DNA of 64,000 nt from Pseudomonadota bacterium (GTDB taxonomy: Bacteria > Pseudomonadota > Alphaproteobacteria > Rhizobiales > Xanthobacteraceae). The notes under the pieces are model-generated. The model saw nothing but the letters and a program-made list of their open reading frames with translations. It was not told the DNA's origin and searched no databases. This document shows, one piece after another, positions 34,347-43,250 of this stretch (its first letter is position 1; each line of letters starts with the position of its first letter). The translations under genes were made by a program, and so were the position numbers. Location of the stretch: positions 1 through 64,000 of the forward strand of contig JAFECJ010000009.1 of assembly GCA_018242205.1 (NCBI GenBank). The letters are read 5' to 3'.

Positions 34347-35231
34347 ATGGCACCGTCCCGGCCGCTCTTCGAGCGGAGAACACCGGGGCCGGCCATGCCA
34401 AGCGTCAATGATAAACGGATCGCCTTCAAAGAACTGCACAAGACCGGCTGCTTCGTCATTCCCAATCCGTGGAACGTCGGCAGCGCGCTCTACCTGCAGA
34501 GCCTCGGCTTCAAAGCGTTGGCCAGCACCAGTTCCGGTCACGCCTACGCGCTCGGCCATCCGGATGGCGCCCTGAGCCGCGATGCGGTGCTGGCGCACTA
34601 CGCCGAGCTCGCCGCCGCGACCGAAGTCCCCTTGAACGCCGATTTCGAGAACGGTTATGCGCACGAGCCCGACGATGTGGCCGGCAATGTGCGTCTGTGC
34701 GTCGAGACCGGCGTCGCGGGGCTCTCGATCGAGGACTTCACCGGCGACGCGCAAACGCCGCTTTATGATTTCGACAAGGCCGTCGCCCGTGTGCGCGCGG
34801 CGCGGCAGGCGATCGATCAGTCCAGCACCGGCGTCCTGCTCACGGGGCGCGCCGAAGGCTTCCTGCACGGCCGCCCGGATCTCGACGACGCCATCCGCCG
34901 GTTGACGGCATTCGCCGAAGCCGGCGCCGATTGTCTCTACGTGCCCGGCATCAAGACCCGCGAGCAGATCGAAGCGGTCGTCAAGGCGGTGGCGCCGAAG
35001 CCCGTCAACCTGCTGATGTCGTCAGCCACCGGACTGACGGTCGAAGATATCGCGAGCATGGGCGTCCGCCGCATCAGTGTCGGCGGCGCGCTGGCGCGCG
35101 TCGCACTCGACGCTTTCATCAAGGCCGCGACGTTGATCGCCAAGGATGGCAAATTCGACCGGTTGGGCGGCATCATATCCGGCGCCGAACTGGACGCGTT
35201 CTTCGCTCGACATGCACCATCGAAACCGTAA
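34347..35231 (+). CDS. Isocitrate lyase/PEP mutase-family enzyme
   Basis: 294 residues from the ATG at 34347 (GGAGG, 7-nt spacing). TIM-barrel landmarks: FVIPNPWNVGSALYLQSLGFKALASTSSG, the metal-binding DFENGY, the IEDFTGD strand and VNLLMSS. The isocitrate-lyase KKCGH loop is absent (TGRAEGFLHG instead), so it belongs to the oxaloacetate/2,3-dimethylmalate-type or uncharacterised branch. It likely makes or breaks a C-C or C-P bond next to a carboxylate; the substrate is unknown. First gene of a four-gene run. Confidence 0.8.
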   Translation: MAPSRPLFERRTPGPAMPSVNDKRIAFKELHKTGCFVIPNPWNVGSALYLQSLGFKALASTSSGHAYALGHPDGALSRDAVLAHYAELAAATEVPLNADFENGYAHEPDDVAGNVRLCVETGVAGLSIEDFTGDAQTPLYDFDKAVARVRAARQAIDQSSTGVLLTGRAEGFLHGRPDLDDAIRRLTAFAEAGADCLYVPGIKTREQIEAVVKAVAPKPVNLLMSSATGLTVEDIASMGVRRISVGGALARVALDAFIKAATLIAKDGKFDRLGGIISGAELDAFFARHAPSKP

Positions 35232-35237
35232 GTCGCC

Positions 35238-35957
35238 ATGCCGGATTTCAAACTGCAATCGGAGCCGCTGCCCGGAACCGGACAGCCCGTGGGCCTTAAG
35301 GTCGACACCGCACCGGCCAAGCGGCCCGGGCCCCTGACCATTGAAGGCCGCTACGGGCGGATCGAAAAACTGCAGGACCACCACGCCGCCGACCTGTGGG
35401 AGGCCGTCAGAGGCCAGGACGAGCTGTGGACCTATATGGGCGATGGCCCCTTCGACGATCCTGAACTGTTCGCCGATTTCATCGCCAAGCGCGCCGGCCT
35501 GACGGACCCCTACGCCTTCGCCATCATCGACGGCAACGACCGCGCGGTCGGCTATTTCACGCTGATGGAGATCCGCCCCGAGACGCGCGTCATCGAGGTC
35601 GGCAACGTGCTCTATTCTTCGGCGCTCAAACAAACGAAGCTCGGCACCGAGGCACAGTACCTGCTCGCCCGCTACGCTTTCGACACGCTCGGCTATCGCC
35701 GCTACGAGTGGAAGTGCAACGCGTTCAATGTACCGTCGCGGCGCGCCGCCTTACGATACGGCTTTGTATTCGAGGGCGTGTTCCGCAACGCCATCATCGT
35801 CAAGGGTCGTAACCGCGACACGGCCTGGTATTCGCTGATCGACAGCGAATGGCTGGCGCGCAAGGCGGCGTTCGAGCGCTGGCTGGCGCCGGATAATTTC
35901 GACGCACAGGGCCGGCAGAAAATCTCGTTGAGCGAATTGAACGGCATTACGGAATGA
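35238..35957 (+). CDS. GNAT acetyltransferase, RimJ/RimL-like
   Basis: 239 residues. Residues about 40-210 form a GNAT domain with YFTLMEIRPETRVIEVGNVLYSSALKQTKLGTEAQYLLARYAFDTLGYRRYEWKCNAFNVPSRRAALRYGF, a layout typical of RimL-like N-acetyltransferases that modify small molecules or protein N-termini. It starts 6 nt after the previous gene and overlaps the MFS gene by 4 nt (ATGA), suggesting joint translation. Confidence 0.83.
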   Translation: MPDFKLQSEPLPGTGQPVGLKVDTAPAKRPGPLTIEGRYGRIEKLQDHHAADLWEAVRGQDELWTYMGDGPFDDPELFADFIAKRAGLTDPYAFAIIDGNDRAVGYFTLMEIRPETRVIEVGNVLYSSALKQTKLGTEAQYLLARYAFDTLGYRRYEWKCNAFNVPSRRAALRYGFVFEGVFRNAIIVKGRNRDTAWYSLIDSEWLARKAAFERWLAPDNFDAQGRQKISLSELNGITE

Positions 35958-37198
35958 ACGAGGCGGAAGCGCCGTCGGGCCGGCTGCTGCGCGAACGCGC
36001 ATTCATTCTGCTGTGGCTCACCCGCCTGTTCGGCACCATCGGCTATCAGGCGCTCGCCATCGTGATCGGTTGGTCGATCTACGCCATCACCGGCAGTGCG
36101 TTCGACCTCGGGCTCGTCGGGCTATTGCAATTTATCCCGGCGGTCGTCCTGACCTTGCTGATCGGGCACGCCGCCGACCGCTATGACCGGCGGCTGATCG
36201 TGCGCCTCGCGCAATCGGTCTACGCGATCTGCGCCGCCATCGTGACGGCGGCCATGTTCGCCGGCTGGCTGACCCGTGACCTCCTCTTCGCCATTGTCTT
36301 CATGATCGGCTGCGCGCGTGCCTTCGAACTGCCGACCGGTCATTCCTTGGTACCGGCGACGGTGCCGGCGAGCCTGTTGCCGCGCGCGGTCGCGGCATGG
36401 ACCTCGGCCAATCAGGTCGCCGTCATCTGTGGTCCGGCACTCGGCGGCTTTCTATATGCCGTCGAGCCCCGCGCCGTCAGCGCGCTGTGCGTCGTCTTCT
36501 TCGTCGCCGCGGTCGCCTGCGTCAGCGCCATGAGGATCAGGGGCAACGTGCCCAGCCGCGACCCGCCTACCTTGCGCTCCGCGCTGGCCGGCTTCGACTT
36601 CATCCGCAGCCGCAGTCGCCTGCTCGGCGTCATCACGCTCGACCTGTTCGTCGTCCTGCTCGGCGGCGCCACGGCGCTGCTGCCGGTCTTCGCCAAGGAT
36701 ATCCTCGCCGCGGGCCCCACTGGCCTCGGCCTGTTGCGCTCGGCCCCAGCCATCGGCGCATTGCTCACCGCCATCGTGCTCTCGCGCGTCCCCATTGAGC
36801 GCCACCTTGGCCGCAAGATGTTCATCTCGGTCGCGGTGTTCGGCATCGCTACCGTGGCGTTCGGGCTATCGACCAATCTGCCATTGTCGATGCTGGCACT
36901 GGCCGTGCTCGGCGCGTCCGATGCGGTCAGCGTCGTGATCCGCTTCAGCCTGGTCCAGATCGAAACGCCGGACCACATGCGCGGCCGGGTCAGCGCCATC
37001 AACTACCTTTTTGTCGGCTCGTCGAATACGCTCGGCGACTTCGAGGCCGGCGCGGTTGCCGGTTGGCTCGGGGCGGTCAACTCGGTCTTGATCGGCGGCA
37101 TCGGATCGTTAATCGTGGCCGGTCTGTGGATGGGACTGTTTCCGGATCTGCGGCACCTCGACCGGTATCAACCGGCCGAGGAAAATGACAAAAGCTAA
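35954..37198 (+). CDS. MFS transporter, EntS-like
   Basis: 414 residues with 12 membrane helices. The loop 2-3 motif GHAADRYDRR is seen near residue 75. The overall pattern (ALPVFAKDILAAGPTGLGLLRSAPAIGA, and MRGRVSAINYLFVGSSNTLGDFEAGAVAG) is that of the MFS_3/EntS group of exporters. Efflux of a metabolite or siderophore-like compound is likely, but the substrate is unknown. Coupled to the acetyltransferase gene. Confidence 0.83.
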   Translation: MNEAEAPSGRLLRERAFILLWLTRLFGTIGYQALAIVIGWSIYAITGSAFDLGLVGLLQFIPAVVLTLLIGHAADRYDRRLIVRLAQSVYAICAAIVTAAMFAGWLTRDLLFAIVFMIGCARAFELPTGHSLVPATVPASLLPRAVAAWTSANQVAVICGPALGGFLYAVEPRAVSALCVVFFVAAVACVSAMRIRGNVPSRDPPTLRSALAGFDFIRSRSRLLGVITLDLFVVLLGGATALLPVFAKDILAAGPTGLGLLRSAPAIGALLTAIVLSRVPIERHLGRKMFISVAVFGIATVAFGLSTNLPLSMLALAVLGASDAVSVVIRFSLVQIETPDHMRGRVSAINYLFVGSSNTLGDFEAGAVAGWLGAVNSVLIGGIGSLIVAGLWMGLFPDLRHLDRYQPAEENDKS

Positions 37199-37228
37199 CG
37201 CTTAAGAAGTTTCGAGAGGAAACGTGAA

Positions 37229-38206
37229 ATGCATGTGGTGGTGACCGGCGCAGCCGGCATGATCGGGCGCAAGCTGACGGCCCGCCTGGTCAAGGACGGC
37301 GGCCTCAATGGCAAGCCGATCGACAAATTCACGCTGACCGACGTCGTGGCGGCGGAAAAGCCGGCGGGCTTTGCCGGCAAGGTCGACATCGTCACCGGCG
37401 ATCTGGCGGCGCCCGGCGCGGCCGAGAAGCTGATCGCAGAAAAGCCGGAGGTGATCTTTCACCTTGCCGGCGTCGTCTCCGGAGAAGCCGAAATCGACTT
37501 CGATAAGGGCTACCACGTCAATCTCGACGGCACGCGCGCGCTGCTCGAAGCCATCCGCCGTACCGAAGGCTATCAGCCGAAGTTCATCTTCACCTCATCG
37601 ATCGCGGTCTATGGCGCACCGTTCCCCCACGCGATCCCCGACGACTTCCATCTGACGCCGCTCACCTCCTATGGCACGCAGAAGGCGATCAGCGAATTGC
37701 TGCTGGCCGACTACAATCGCCGTGGCTTCCTCGATGGCGTCGGCATTCGCCTGCCGACCATCTGTGTCCGCCCGGGCAAGCCGAACAAGGCGGCTTCCGG
37801 TTTCTTCTCCGGCATCATCCGCGAACCGCTGGCTGGCCAGGAGGCGATCCTGCCGGTGGCCGATACCGTGCGGCATACCCATGCCTCGCCGCGCTCGGCC
37901 GTCGGCTTCCTCATCCATGCCGCGAGCCTGACCCGCGAACAACTCGGGCCGCGCATCAACCTCGCCATGCCGGGCGTATGCTGCACCGTAGCGGAACAGA
38001 TCGATTCGCTGACCCGCATCGCGGGGCCGAAGGTCGCCGCGCGGATCAAACGCCAGCCGGATGAACTCGTCATGCGAATCGTCTCCGGCTGGTCCGAGCG
38101 GATCGATGCCAAGCGGGCCACGGAACTTGGCTTCAAGGCGGAGCAGAACTTCGACGAGATCGTCAAAGCCCATATCGAGGACGAACTGGGCGGTAAGATC
38201 GCCTGA
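37229..38206 (+). CDS. denD: D-erythronate dehydrogenase-like NAD-dependent epimerase/dehydratase
   Basis: 325 residues of the extended SDR fold. The NAD motif is TGAAGMIG near the start, the catalytic pair is SYGTQK (YxxxK), and FTSSIAVYGAP precedes it. The segment RLPTICVRPGKPNKAASGFFSGIIREPLAG is characteristic of the DenD family, which oxidises D-erythronate at C2. No four-carbon acid kinase (denK/otn genes) is nearby, so the pathway is incomplete here. A terminator follows at 38214. Confidence 0.82.
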   Translation: MHVVVTGAAGMIGRKLTARLVKDGGLNGKPIDKFTLTDVVAAEKPAGFAGKVDIVTGDLAAPGAAEKLIAEKPEVIFHLAGVVSGEAEIDFDKGYHVNLDGTRALLEAIRRTEGYQPKFIFTSSIAVYGAPFPHAIPDDFHLTPLTSYGTQKAISELLLADYNRRGFLDGVGIRLPTICVRPGKPNKAASGFFSGIIREPLAGQEAILPVADTVRHTHASPRSAVGFLIHAASLTREQLGPRINLAMPGVCCTVAEQIDSLTRIAGPKVAARIKRQPDELVMRIVSGWSERIDAKRATELGFKAEQNFDEIVKAHIEDELGGKIA

Positions 38207-38213
38207 CGCGACT

Positions 38214-38251
38214 GGCAGGAATCCTCAAATTCGCCGGGATTCCTGCCGTTT
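38214..38251 (+). terminator. Intrinsic terminator after denD-like gene
   Basis: Perfect arms GGCAGGAATCC (38214-38224) and GGATTCCTGCC (38237-38247), followed by a short GTTT. Confidence 0.7.
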
Positions 38252-38294
38252 CGGGTAACTTGCCCCTACCGCCGCCAAACCCTACATTGGCGGC

Positions 38295-39119
38295 ATGACC
38301 TACATCGACGCCGCCGTATCCCCCCAGCGCAAGACCGGGCAGATCAAGCTTCACGGCCCCGCCGCCTTCGAAGGCATGCGCAAGGCCGGGCAGCTGACCG
38401 CGCGCTGCCTCGACATGCTGACGCCTTACGTCAAGCCGGGCGTGCCGACCGACAAGATCGACCAGCTCGTCTATGAATTCGCCATGGACAACGGCGCCCT
38501 GCCGGCGACGTTGATGTACCGCGGCTACAAAAAATCGACCTGCACCTCGATCAACCACGTCGTCTGCCACGGCATTCCGAGCGACAAGCCGCTCAAGGAC
38601 GGCGACATCGTCAATATCGACGTCACCCTGATCCTCGACGGCTGGCACGGCGATTCGAGCCGCATGTATCCGGTCGGCAATATCCCGCGCCGCGCCGAAC
38701 GCCTGATCGAAGTGACGCATGAATCGATGATGCGCGGCATCGCCGTCGTCCGACCCGGCGCCACCACCGGCGATATCGGCCACGCCATCCAGAGCTATGT
38801 CGAGGCGCAGCACATGAGCGTGGTGCGCGATTTCTGCGGCCACGGCATCGGACGGCTGTTCCACGACGAGCCGAACATCGTCCATGTCGGCCGCCCCGGT
38901 GAAGGCGTCGTGCTCAAGCCCGGCATGTTCTTCACCGTCGAACCGATGATCAATCTCGGCCGCCCGCACGTGAAGGTACTGTCCGACGGCTGGACCGCCG
39001 TGACCCGCGACCGCTCGCTGTCGGCGCAGTTCGAGCACATGGTCGGCGTGACCGCGGATGGCGTCGAGGTTTTCACCTTCTCGCCCGCCGGCCTCGACAA
39101 ACCACCTTACAAAGTCTGA
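38295..39119 (+). CDS. map: Methionine aminopeptidase, type I
   Basis: 274 residues. The pita-bread fold metal ligands are visible: IDVTLILDGWHGDSSRMY with two Asp, CGHGIGRLFHDEPNIVH with His, FTVEPMIN with Glu and the final QFEHMVGVT with Glu. The N-terminus has an extra ~20 residues compared with E. coli MAP. It removes initiator methionine from new proteins. Followed by radC 66 nt later, an arrangement common in alphaproteobacteria. Confidence 0.92.
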   Translation: MTYIDAAVSPQRKTGQIKLHGPAAFEGMRKAGQLTARCLDMLTPYVKPGVPTDKIDQLVYEFAMDNGALPATLMYRGYKKSTCTSINHVVCHGIPSDKPLKDGDIVNIDVTLILDGWHGDSSRMYPVGNIPRRAERLIEVTHESMMRGIAVVRPGATTGDIGHAIQSYVEAQHMSVVRDFCGHGIGRLFHDEPNIVHVGRPGEGVVLKPGMFFTVEPMINLGRPHVKVLSDGWTAVTRDRSLSAQFEHMVGVTADGVEVFTFSPAGLDKPPYKV

Positions 39120-39185
39120 ACCGGCCTCGCCGTTTCCGCGGATTCCCCCTATAGTGCCCGCTCCGGTTGAGCGAGCGCGTCACGC

Positions 39186-39917
39186 ATGGTGGACCCCTTC
39201 AGGACCGACGAGGACGCCGACGGCGCGCACGGGCTCGCCGAGGCGACGCCGCACTACCACGGCCACCGCGAGAGGCTGCGCGAGCGCTTCCGCAAGGCCG
39301 GCGAGGACGCCGTCAGCGACTACGAATTGCTCGAACTCGTGCTGTTCCGCGCCATTCCGCAGCGCGACGTCAAGCCGCTGGCCAAGGAGTTGGTGGCGAA
39401 GTTCGGCTCCTTCGCCGAGGTGATAGCGGCGCCGCGCGCGCGCCTGAAAGAGATCAAAGGCGTCGGCGACGCCGTGATCGACGAACTCAAGATTGTGCAC
39501 GCCTCGGCCAAGCGAATTGCCCGCGGCGAGGTCGGCAAACGGCCGGTGCTGTCGTCGTGGGGCAGCGTAATCGATTATTGCCGCGCCGCCATGGCCTACG
39601 AGGACAAGGAGCAGTTCCGCCTCCTGTTCCTCGACAAGCGCAACCAGCTCATCGCCGACGAGGTGCAGCAGAAAGGCACCGTCGACCACACGCCCGTCTA
39701 TCCGCGCGAAGTGGTCAAACGCGCGCTCGAACTGTCGGCGACGGCGCTCATCCTGGTGCACAATCATCCTTCGGGAGATCCCACGCCCTCCCGCGCGGAC
39801 ATCCAGATGACGCAGGCCATCATCGAGGTGGCCAAGCCATTGGGGATTGCCGTGCACGATCACATCATCGTCGGCAAAGACGGCCATGCCAGCCTGAGGG
39901 GGCTGAAGCTGATTTGA
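39186..39917 (+). CDS. radC: RadC-family JAB/MPN-domain protein
   Basis: 243 residues. A helix-hairpin-helix part (about 60-105) precedes the JAMM-type metal motif [22 protein letters not shown]-type FLDKRNQLI is present. The family was named for DNA repair, yet the role is unproven. Start is the ATG at 39186. Followed by a hairpin and a 267-nt gap before the tetR-like gene. Confidence 0.88.
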   Translation: MVDPFRTDEDADGAHGLAEATPHYHGHRERLRERFRKAGEDAVSDYELLELVLFRAIPQRDVKPLAKELVAKFGSFAEVIAAPRARLKEIKGVGDAVIDELKIVHASAKRIARGEVGKRPVLSSWGSVIDYCRAAMAYEDKEQFRLLFLDKRNQLIADEVQQKGTVDHTPVYPREVVKRALELSATALILVHNHPSGDPTPSRADIQMTQAIIEVAKPLGIAVHDHIIVGKDGHASLRGLKLI

Positions 39918-39955
39918 GCAGTTCAGAAGACGACGCAACGTCATGCCGCAAAAAA

Positions 39956-39988
39956 AGAGCCGCCAGAGTCGGGGGGACCGGCGGCTCT
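39956..39988. terminator. Hairpin terminator downstream of radC
   Basis: Arms AGAGCCGCC (39956-39964) and GGCGGCTCT (39980-39988). A run of seven A precedes it, so the T tract is on the minus strand; on the plus strand only TCTTC follows. Probably bidirectional or weak. Confidence 0.55.
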
Positions 39989-40090
39989 CTTCGACGGGAC
40001 GCACGCTACGGGGGCACATTCGCGGACGACCCGATCAAGACGGAGGCATTGATCGTAGTTCAACCGGTCAAAGTCGTGGGCAGCCAGAAA

Positions 40091-40106
40091 GTCAACGACT
40101 GTTGAC
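40091..40106. promoter_or_regulatory. Operator-like palindrome 1 upstream of tetR-like gene
   Basis: GTCAAC-gact-GTTGAC, a perfect 6+4+6 dyad. The identical arms and spacer length recur at 40137-40152, with centres 46 bp apart. Confidence 0.65.
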
Positions 40107-40136
40107 TTTGCGTTTGTAGTGCGCGTCAGTCCGCGA

Positions 40137-40152
40137 GTCAACACGCGTTGAC
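40137..40152. promoter_or_regulatory. Operator-like palindrome 2 upstream of tetR-like gene
   Basis: GTCAAC-acgc-GTTGAC, same arms as palindrome 1. Its right arm overlaps the TTGACA of the predicted promoter, so occupation would block RNA polymerase. Confidence 0.68.
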
Positions 40153-40178
40153 AAATTTATTTTCTTCAGAGTATCAAT
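40148..40178 (+). promoter_or_regulatory. Candidate promoter of tetR-like gene, probably leaderless
   Basis: TTGACA (40148-40153) and TATCAAT (40172-40178) are separated by 18 nt. Transcription would begin at about 40184-40185, essentially at the ATG at 40185, and no ribosome-binding site is seen. Confidence 0.5.
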
Positions 40179-40184
40179 AAGTTA

Positions 40185-40787
40185 ATGGAGGCCTATCGCA
40201 ATTTGCCAAAGCACCGCAAGGCGAACTCCCGCAGCCGCGCTACGACACGCGAGCGCATTCTGCATGCCGCCGTCGAGCGGTTCGCCCGCGCGTCCTACGA
40301 ACAGACCGGGCTCAGGGACATCGCCGCTGACGCCGGTGTCGACGTCGCCTATGTGCATCGCTCATTCGGCTCGAAGGAGCGGCTCTTTGCCGAGGCCGTC
40401 CGCGCCGCCGTGCAGCCGATCGACATCCTCCCCGGTGCAAAGGATATAGGCACCTTGCTGGCAACGCATGTGATCGACAAACCCGCCAAGAACCCGCACG
40501 GGCTCGATATCATCATTCGCTCATTCTCCAGCCCGGAGGCCGCACCCGTCGTGCGAGAATTCATAGTCAACACGTTCGTTGAACCCTTGAGCAGACAACT
40601 CAATCATCCGGCAGAGACACGCGCCACGCTGATCGGCGCTTTGCTGATCGGAATAGCCATTCTGCGAGAAGTTCTTCATAGCCCCGGCCTGACCCAACCG
40701 AACCCAGATGATCTCAAGCGTCTCATCACACGCACCATCGACGAACTGATGCAGACCACCGCGGGAGAGACGACATCGCGTTCGTGA
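40185..40787 (+). CDS. TetR-family transcriptional regulator
   Basis: 200 residues. The N-terminal helix-turn-helix spans about 20-66: TRERILHAAVERFARASYEQTGLRDIAADAGVDVAYVHRSFGSKERLF, with the TetR-type YxxFxSKE pattern as HRSFGSKE. The C-terminal part is a helical effector domain. Two identical palindromes lie upstream, one over the -35, so autorepression is likely. The partner gene is not certain: the next gene, a Ca2+/H+ antiporter, is 241 nt away and shows no copy of the palindrome in front. Confidence 0.88.
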   Translation: MEAYRNLPKHRKANSRSRATTRERILHAAVERFARASYEQTGLRDIAADAGVDVAYVHRSFGSKERLFAEAVRAAVQPIDILPGAKDIGTLLATHVIDKPAKNPHGLDIIIRSFSSPEAAPVVREFIVNTFVEPLSRQLNHPAETRATLIGALLIGIAILREVLHSPGLTQPNPDDLKRLITRTIDELMQTTAGETTSRS

Positions 40788-41028
40788 GCGGCCTGCCGCT
40801 TCACCATGAGACAAATAATCAGCATCATGGGGCTGCCAGTCAGAGAGCATCGTCCGAGTGTCGGCCTCGCTCAAAGCGCTTCCAATAGGGAGCAAGGTCA
40901 GCACACCAAACTCAAAAGGACGAAGCTGATCTCGCAGATTCGTGGCTTTATCTTTCGATGAGACCTTCCTGGAAGCCTGACTGCGCGGCTTTTCCTGCTA
41001 TAAACGGCCTCGGGAAAGGAACAATCTG

Positions 41029-42105
41029 ATGGCGGCGACGACACCACGATGGACTTGGCTCTGGCCAATCGCCGCCATTGTCACCCTCGGCGCCTCATGG
41101 CTGATTGGCAGCAGCAATGTGATGTCGGCGATCGCCGGCGTCGTTCTGTTCGGCACCGTCTTCGCCGCCGTCTACCACGCCGAGGTCGTGGCGCACCGCG
41201 TCGGCGAACCGTTCGGCACGCTGGTGCTCGCTCTGGCCGTCACTGTCATTGAAGCCACGCTGATCGTCTCGGTGATGATCGCGGCGCCTGCGGAAAAGGC
41301 CGGCCTGGCGCGAGACACCGTGTTCGCCGCCATCATGATCGTCTGCAACGGCATTGTCGGCGCCTGCTTGCTGATGGGCGGTGCCCGCCATCACGAACAG
41401 GGGTTCCGGCTCCAGGGCGCGAGCGCGGCGCTTGCCGTCCTCGTGGCGCTGAGCGGCCTGACGCTGATCCTGCCGAACTATGCCTCGGGAGCCCCCGGCC
41501 CGCTCTACAGCACGCCGCAACTCATCTTTGCCGGCATCGTGTCGCTGATCCTCTATTGCTCTTTCGTCTTCATCCAGACGGTGCGACACCGCGACTACTT
41601 CCTGCCTCTGGAGGTCAGTGACGAGGATGCACATGCCTCGCCACCCACGGCGAGAGCCACGATGCTGAGCTGTGGCCTGCTGATTGTATCGCTCATCGCC
41701 ATCGTCAGCCTGGCGAAGGCACTCACGCCCGCCGTCGAACTCGGTATCGACAATCTCGGCGTTCCAAAGGCGGTCGTCGGCATCGTCATTGCCGCTCTGG
41801 TGCTGTTGCCGGAAGGCCTCGCCGCGCTCAACGCCGCACGCAAGAACCGGCTGCAGACCAGCCTGAACTTGGCCCTCGGCTCTGTCCTTGCGACGATCGG
41901 CCTGACCATTCCCGCCGTGGCCGCGGTATCGATCATCCTGCAACAGCCGCTCGAACTCGGCCTTGGCGCCAAAGATCAGGTACTGCTGGCACTGACGGTG
42001 CTGCTCGGCATCATCACCTTGGGCACGGGGCGCACGACCGTGCTGCAGGGCATCGTTCACCTTACGATTTTCGCCGTATTCCTGTTCTTCGCCGTGGTGC
42101 CGTAA
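41029..42105 (+). CDS. chaA: Calcium/proton antiporter, ChaA-like
   Basis: 358 residues with about 11 membrane helices. The cation-exchanger core shows VTVIEATLIVSVM with the central Glu in the first repeat and VLLPEGLAALNAARKNRLQTSLNLALGSVLATIGLTIPAVA in the second. This is the CaCA-type ChaA family, which exports Ca2+ or Na+ in exchange for protons. The acidic cytoplasmic loop between repeats is short (SDEDAHASPP). GGAAAGGAAC precedes the ATG. Confidence 0.88.
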   Translation: MAATTPRWTWLWPIAAIVTLGASWLIGSSNVMSAIAGVVLFGTVFAAVYHAEVVAHRVGEPFGTLVLALAVTVIEATLIVSVMIAAPAEKAGLARDTVFAAIMIVCNGIVGACLLMGGARHHEQGFRLQGASAALAVLVALSGLTLILPNYASGAPGPLYSTPQLIFAGIVSLILYCSFVFIQTVRHRDYFLPLEVSDEDAHASPPTARATMLSCGLLIVSLIAIVSLAKALTPAVELGIDNLGVPKAVVGIVIAALVLLPEGLAALNAARKNRLQTSLNLALGSVLATIGLTIPAVAAVSIILQQPLELGLGAKDQVLLALTVLLGIITLGTGRTTVLQGIVHLTIFAVFLFFAVVP

Positions 42106-42123
42106 GGCGCGGAGGGCCGAACG

Positions 42124-42807
42124 CTACTTTCGCACCAGGCTCATCGGCGTCGCCGTTTCCGGAATGCGCTGCCAGGTGTCGGTGTCGTTCTCGACAAAGC
42201 GCCACGGCGTGCCCTGCGCCGGCAACAGCAGCAGCTCGCTGCCATCAATGCGCCAGCGGCCGAATTGATGCCTGGCGATATCGTCGCTGCAGCCCGGCTT
42301 GATGACGAGCTTCATACCGTCGCCTTCCACCGCAGTCGACAGCGAAATCTCGCACAGTGGACCCGGCCCGGCGATGGTCCAGTCACCGGCGACATCCTCA
42401 GGTTTCTTCGGCGGTGGCGCCGCTGCCGCGGCATTCTGCAGGAACAGTACGCCGACGCCGGGCGTCGGCGCCTCGAACATGCCGCTCTCGACCTCGCTAA
42501 ATTCAGCCAGCGTTTTGCCGCCGGCGTCGAACAGGAACAGGTCGTCGTTTTCCGGGTAGCGCCAGCCGGCCACCTCGGCGACAAGCGGAAACAGGCTGGC
42601 GCAATTAGCGTCGAACTCGACCTTGAAACCGCCTTTAACCGCGGTGTTCTTGAAAGTCGCCGTGCAACGCTTGTCGCGGTCGGCGCTGGAGAATTCCCAG
42701 GTGCCGAGCATGCCCTTGGCGGAATCACCCATGGCGGCCTGCTGCGCCGATGCCGGCGACAGCACCAGAGCGGCCAAGACAATCAAAGCGATCCGCGTCG
42801 CGGTCAT
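42124..42807 (-). CDS. AprI/Inh-type protease-inhibitor domain protein, two domains
   Basis: 227 residues with a signal peptide ending ASAQ. Two related beta-barrel units follow (about 30-110 and 120-225), each with the small lipocalin-like Inh pattern: GTWEFSSADRDKRCTATF ... and GDWTIAGPGPLCEISL .... Known members inhibit secreted serralysin metalloproteases in the periplasm. No serralysin gene is in the window. The ATG overlaps the stop of the upstream inhibitor-like gene by 4 nt. A duplication within the protein is likely. Confidence 0.75.
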   Translation of the reverse strand: MTATRIALIVLAALVLSPASAQQAAMGDSAKGMLGTWEFSSADRDKRCTATFKNTAVKGGFKVEFDANCASLFPLVAEVAGWRYPENDDLFLFDAGGKTLAEFSEVESGMFEAPTPGVGVLFLQNAAAAAPPPKKPEDVAGDWTIAGPGPLCEISLSTAVEGDGMKLVIKPGCSDDIARHQFGRWRIDGSELLLLPAQGTPWRFVENDTDTWQRIPETATPMSLVRK

Positions 42808-43244
42808 TTCTTTTTCGGCGCCCTGGTTTCAAGCTTGGTGAACGTATCGATGCCGGCGACATCCTTGTCGTCGCCGATGGCGATATAGCGCTCGTCCGGC
42901 GTTTCCAAGCGTATTCGAGTCTTGCGTAAAGGGTCTATTAAATCGATCGTCCAGCCTTCCTGCAGTCGCCAGGCAGCGATATCGCCCATGACCGGAAAGG
43001 CCTTCTCGCAGCCCGGCGCGACCTCGACCTGCCGCCCGCCAATGCCCATCTCCTTCAGCAAGACGATCCGGCAGCGGCGCTTGCCACTTCTGTCGCCCAG
43101 TTCCCACGTGCCGAACACGTCGGCCAGCAGCGCAGGCTCGACGGCGCTCTCGTTCATCGGCTGCAGCGGCGGGAAATCATAGGCGCGCGCCGCGCCGGCC
43201 GCCGTCACGACCACCAGCCCGGCAAGGCAGAGAGCGCGCCTCAT
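42804..43244 (-). CDS. AprI/Inh-type protease-inhibitor domain protein, single domain
   Basis: 146 residues with a signal peptide (MRRALCLAGLVVVTAAGAARA). A single Inh-type unit follows: FGTWELGDRSGKRRCRIVLL ... VAPGCEKAFPVMGDIAAWRLQEGWTIDLID. Probably a periplasmic inhibitor or a protein of the same fold. It lies 6 nt after the hydroxyacid dehydrogenase gene and is coupled to the two-domain paralogue, so it ends a long operon of metabolic genes. Confidence 0.75.
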   Translation of the reverse strand: MRRALCLAGLVVVTAAGAARAYDFPPLQPMNESAVEPALLADVFGTWELGDRSGKRRCRIVLLKEMGIGGRQVEVAPGCEKAFPVMGDIAAWRLQEGWTIDLIDPLRKTRIRLETPDERYIAIGDDKDVAGIDTFTKLETRAPKKK

Positions 43245-43250
43245 GGCGCC

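Noticed and set aside
40788..41028. Hidden gene or TetR target operator in the gap before chaA
   Set aside because: No frame with a start and ribosome-binding site, and no copy of GTCAACNNNNGTTGAC.
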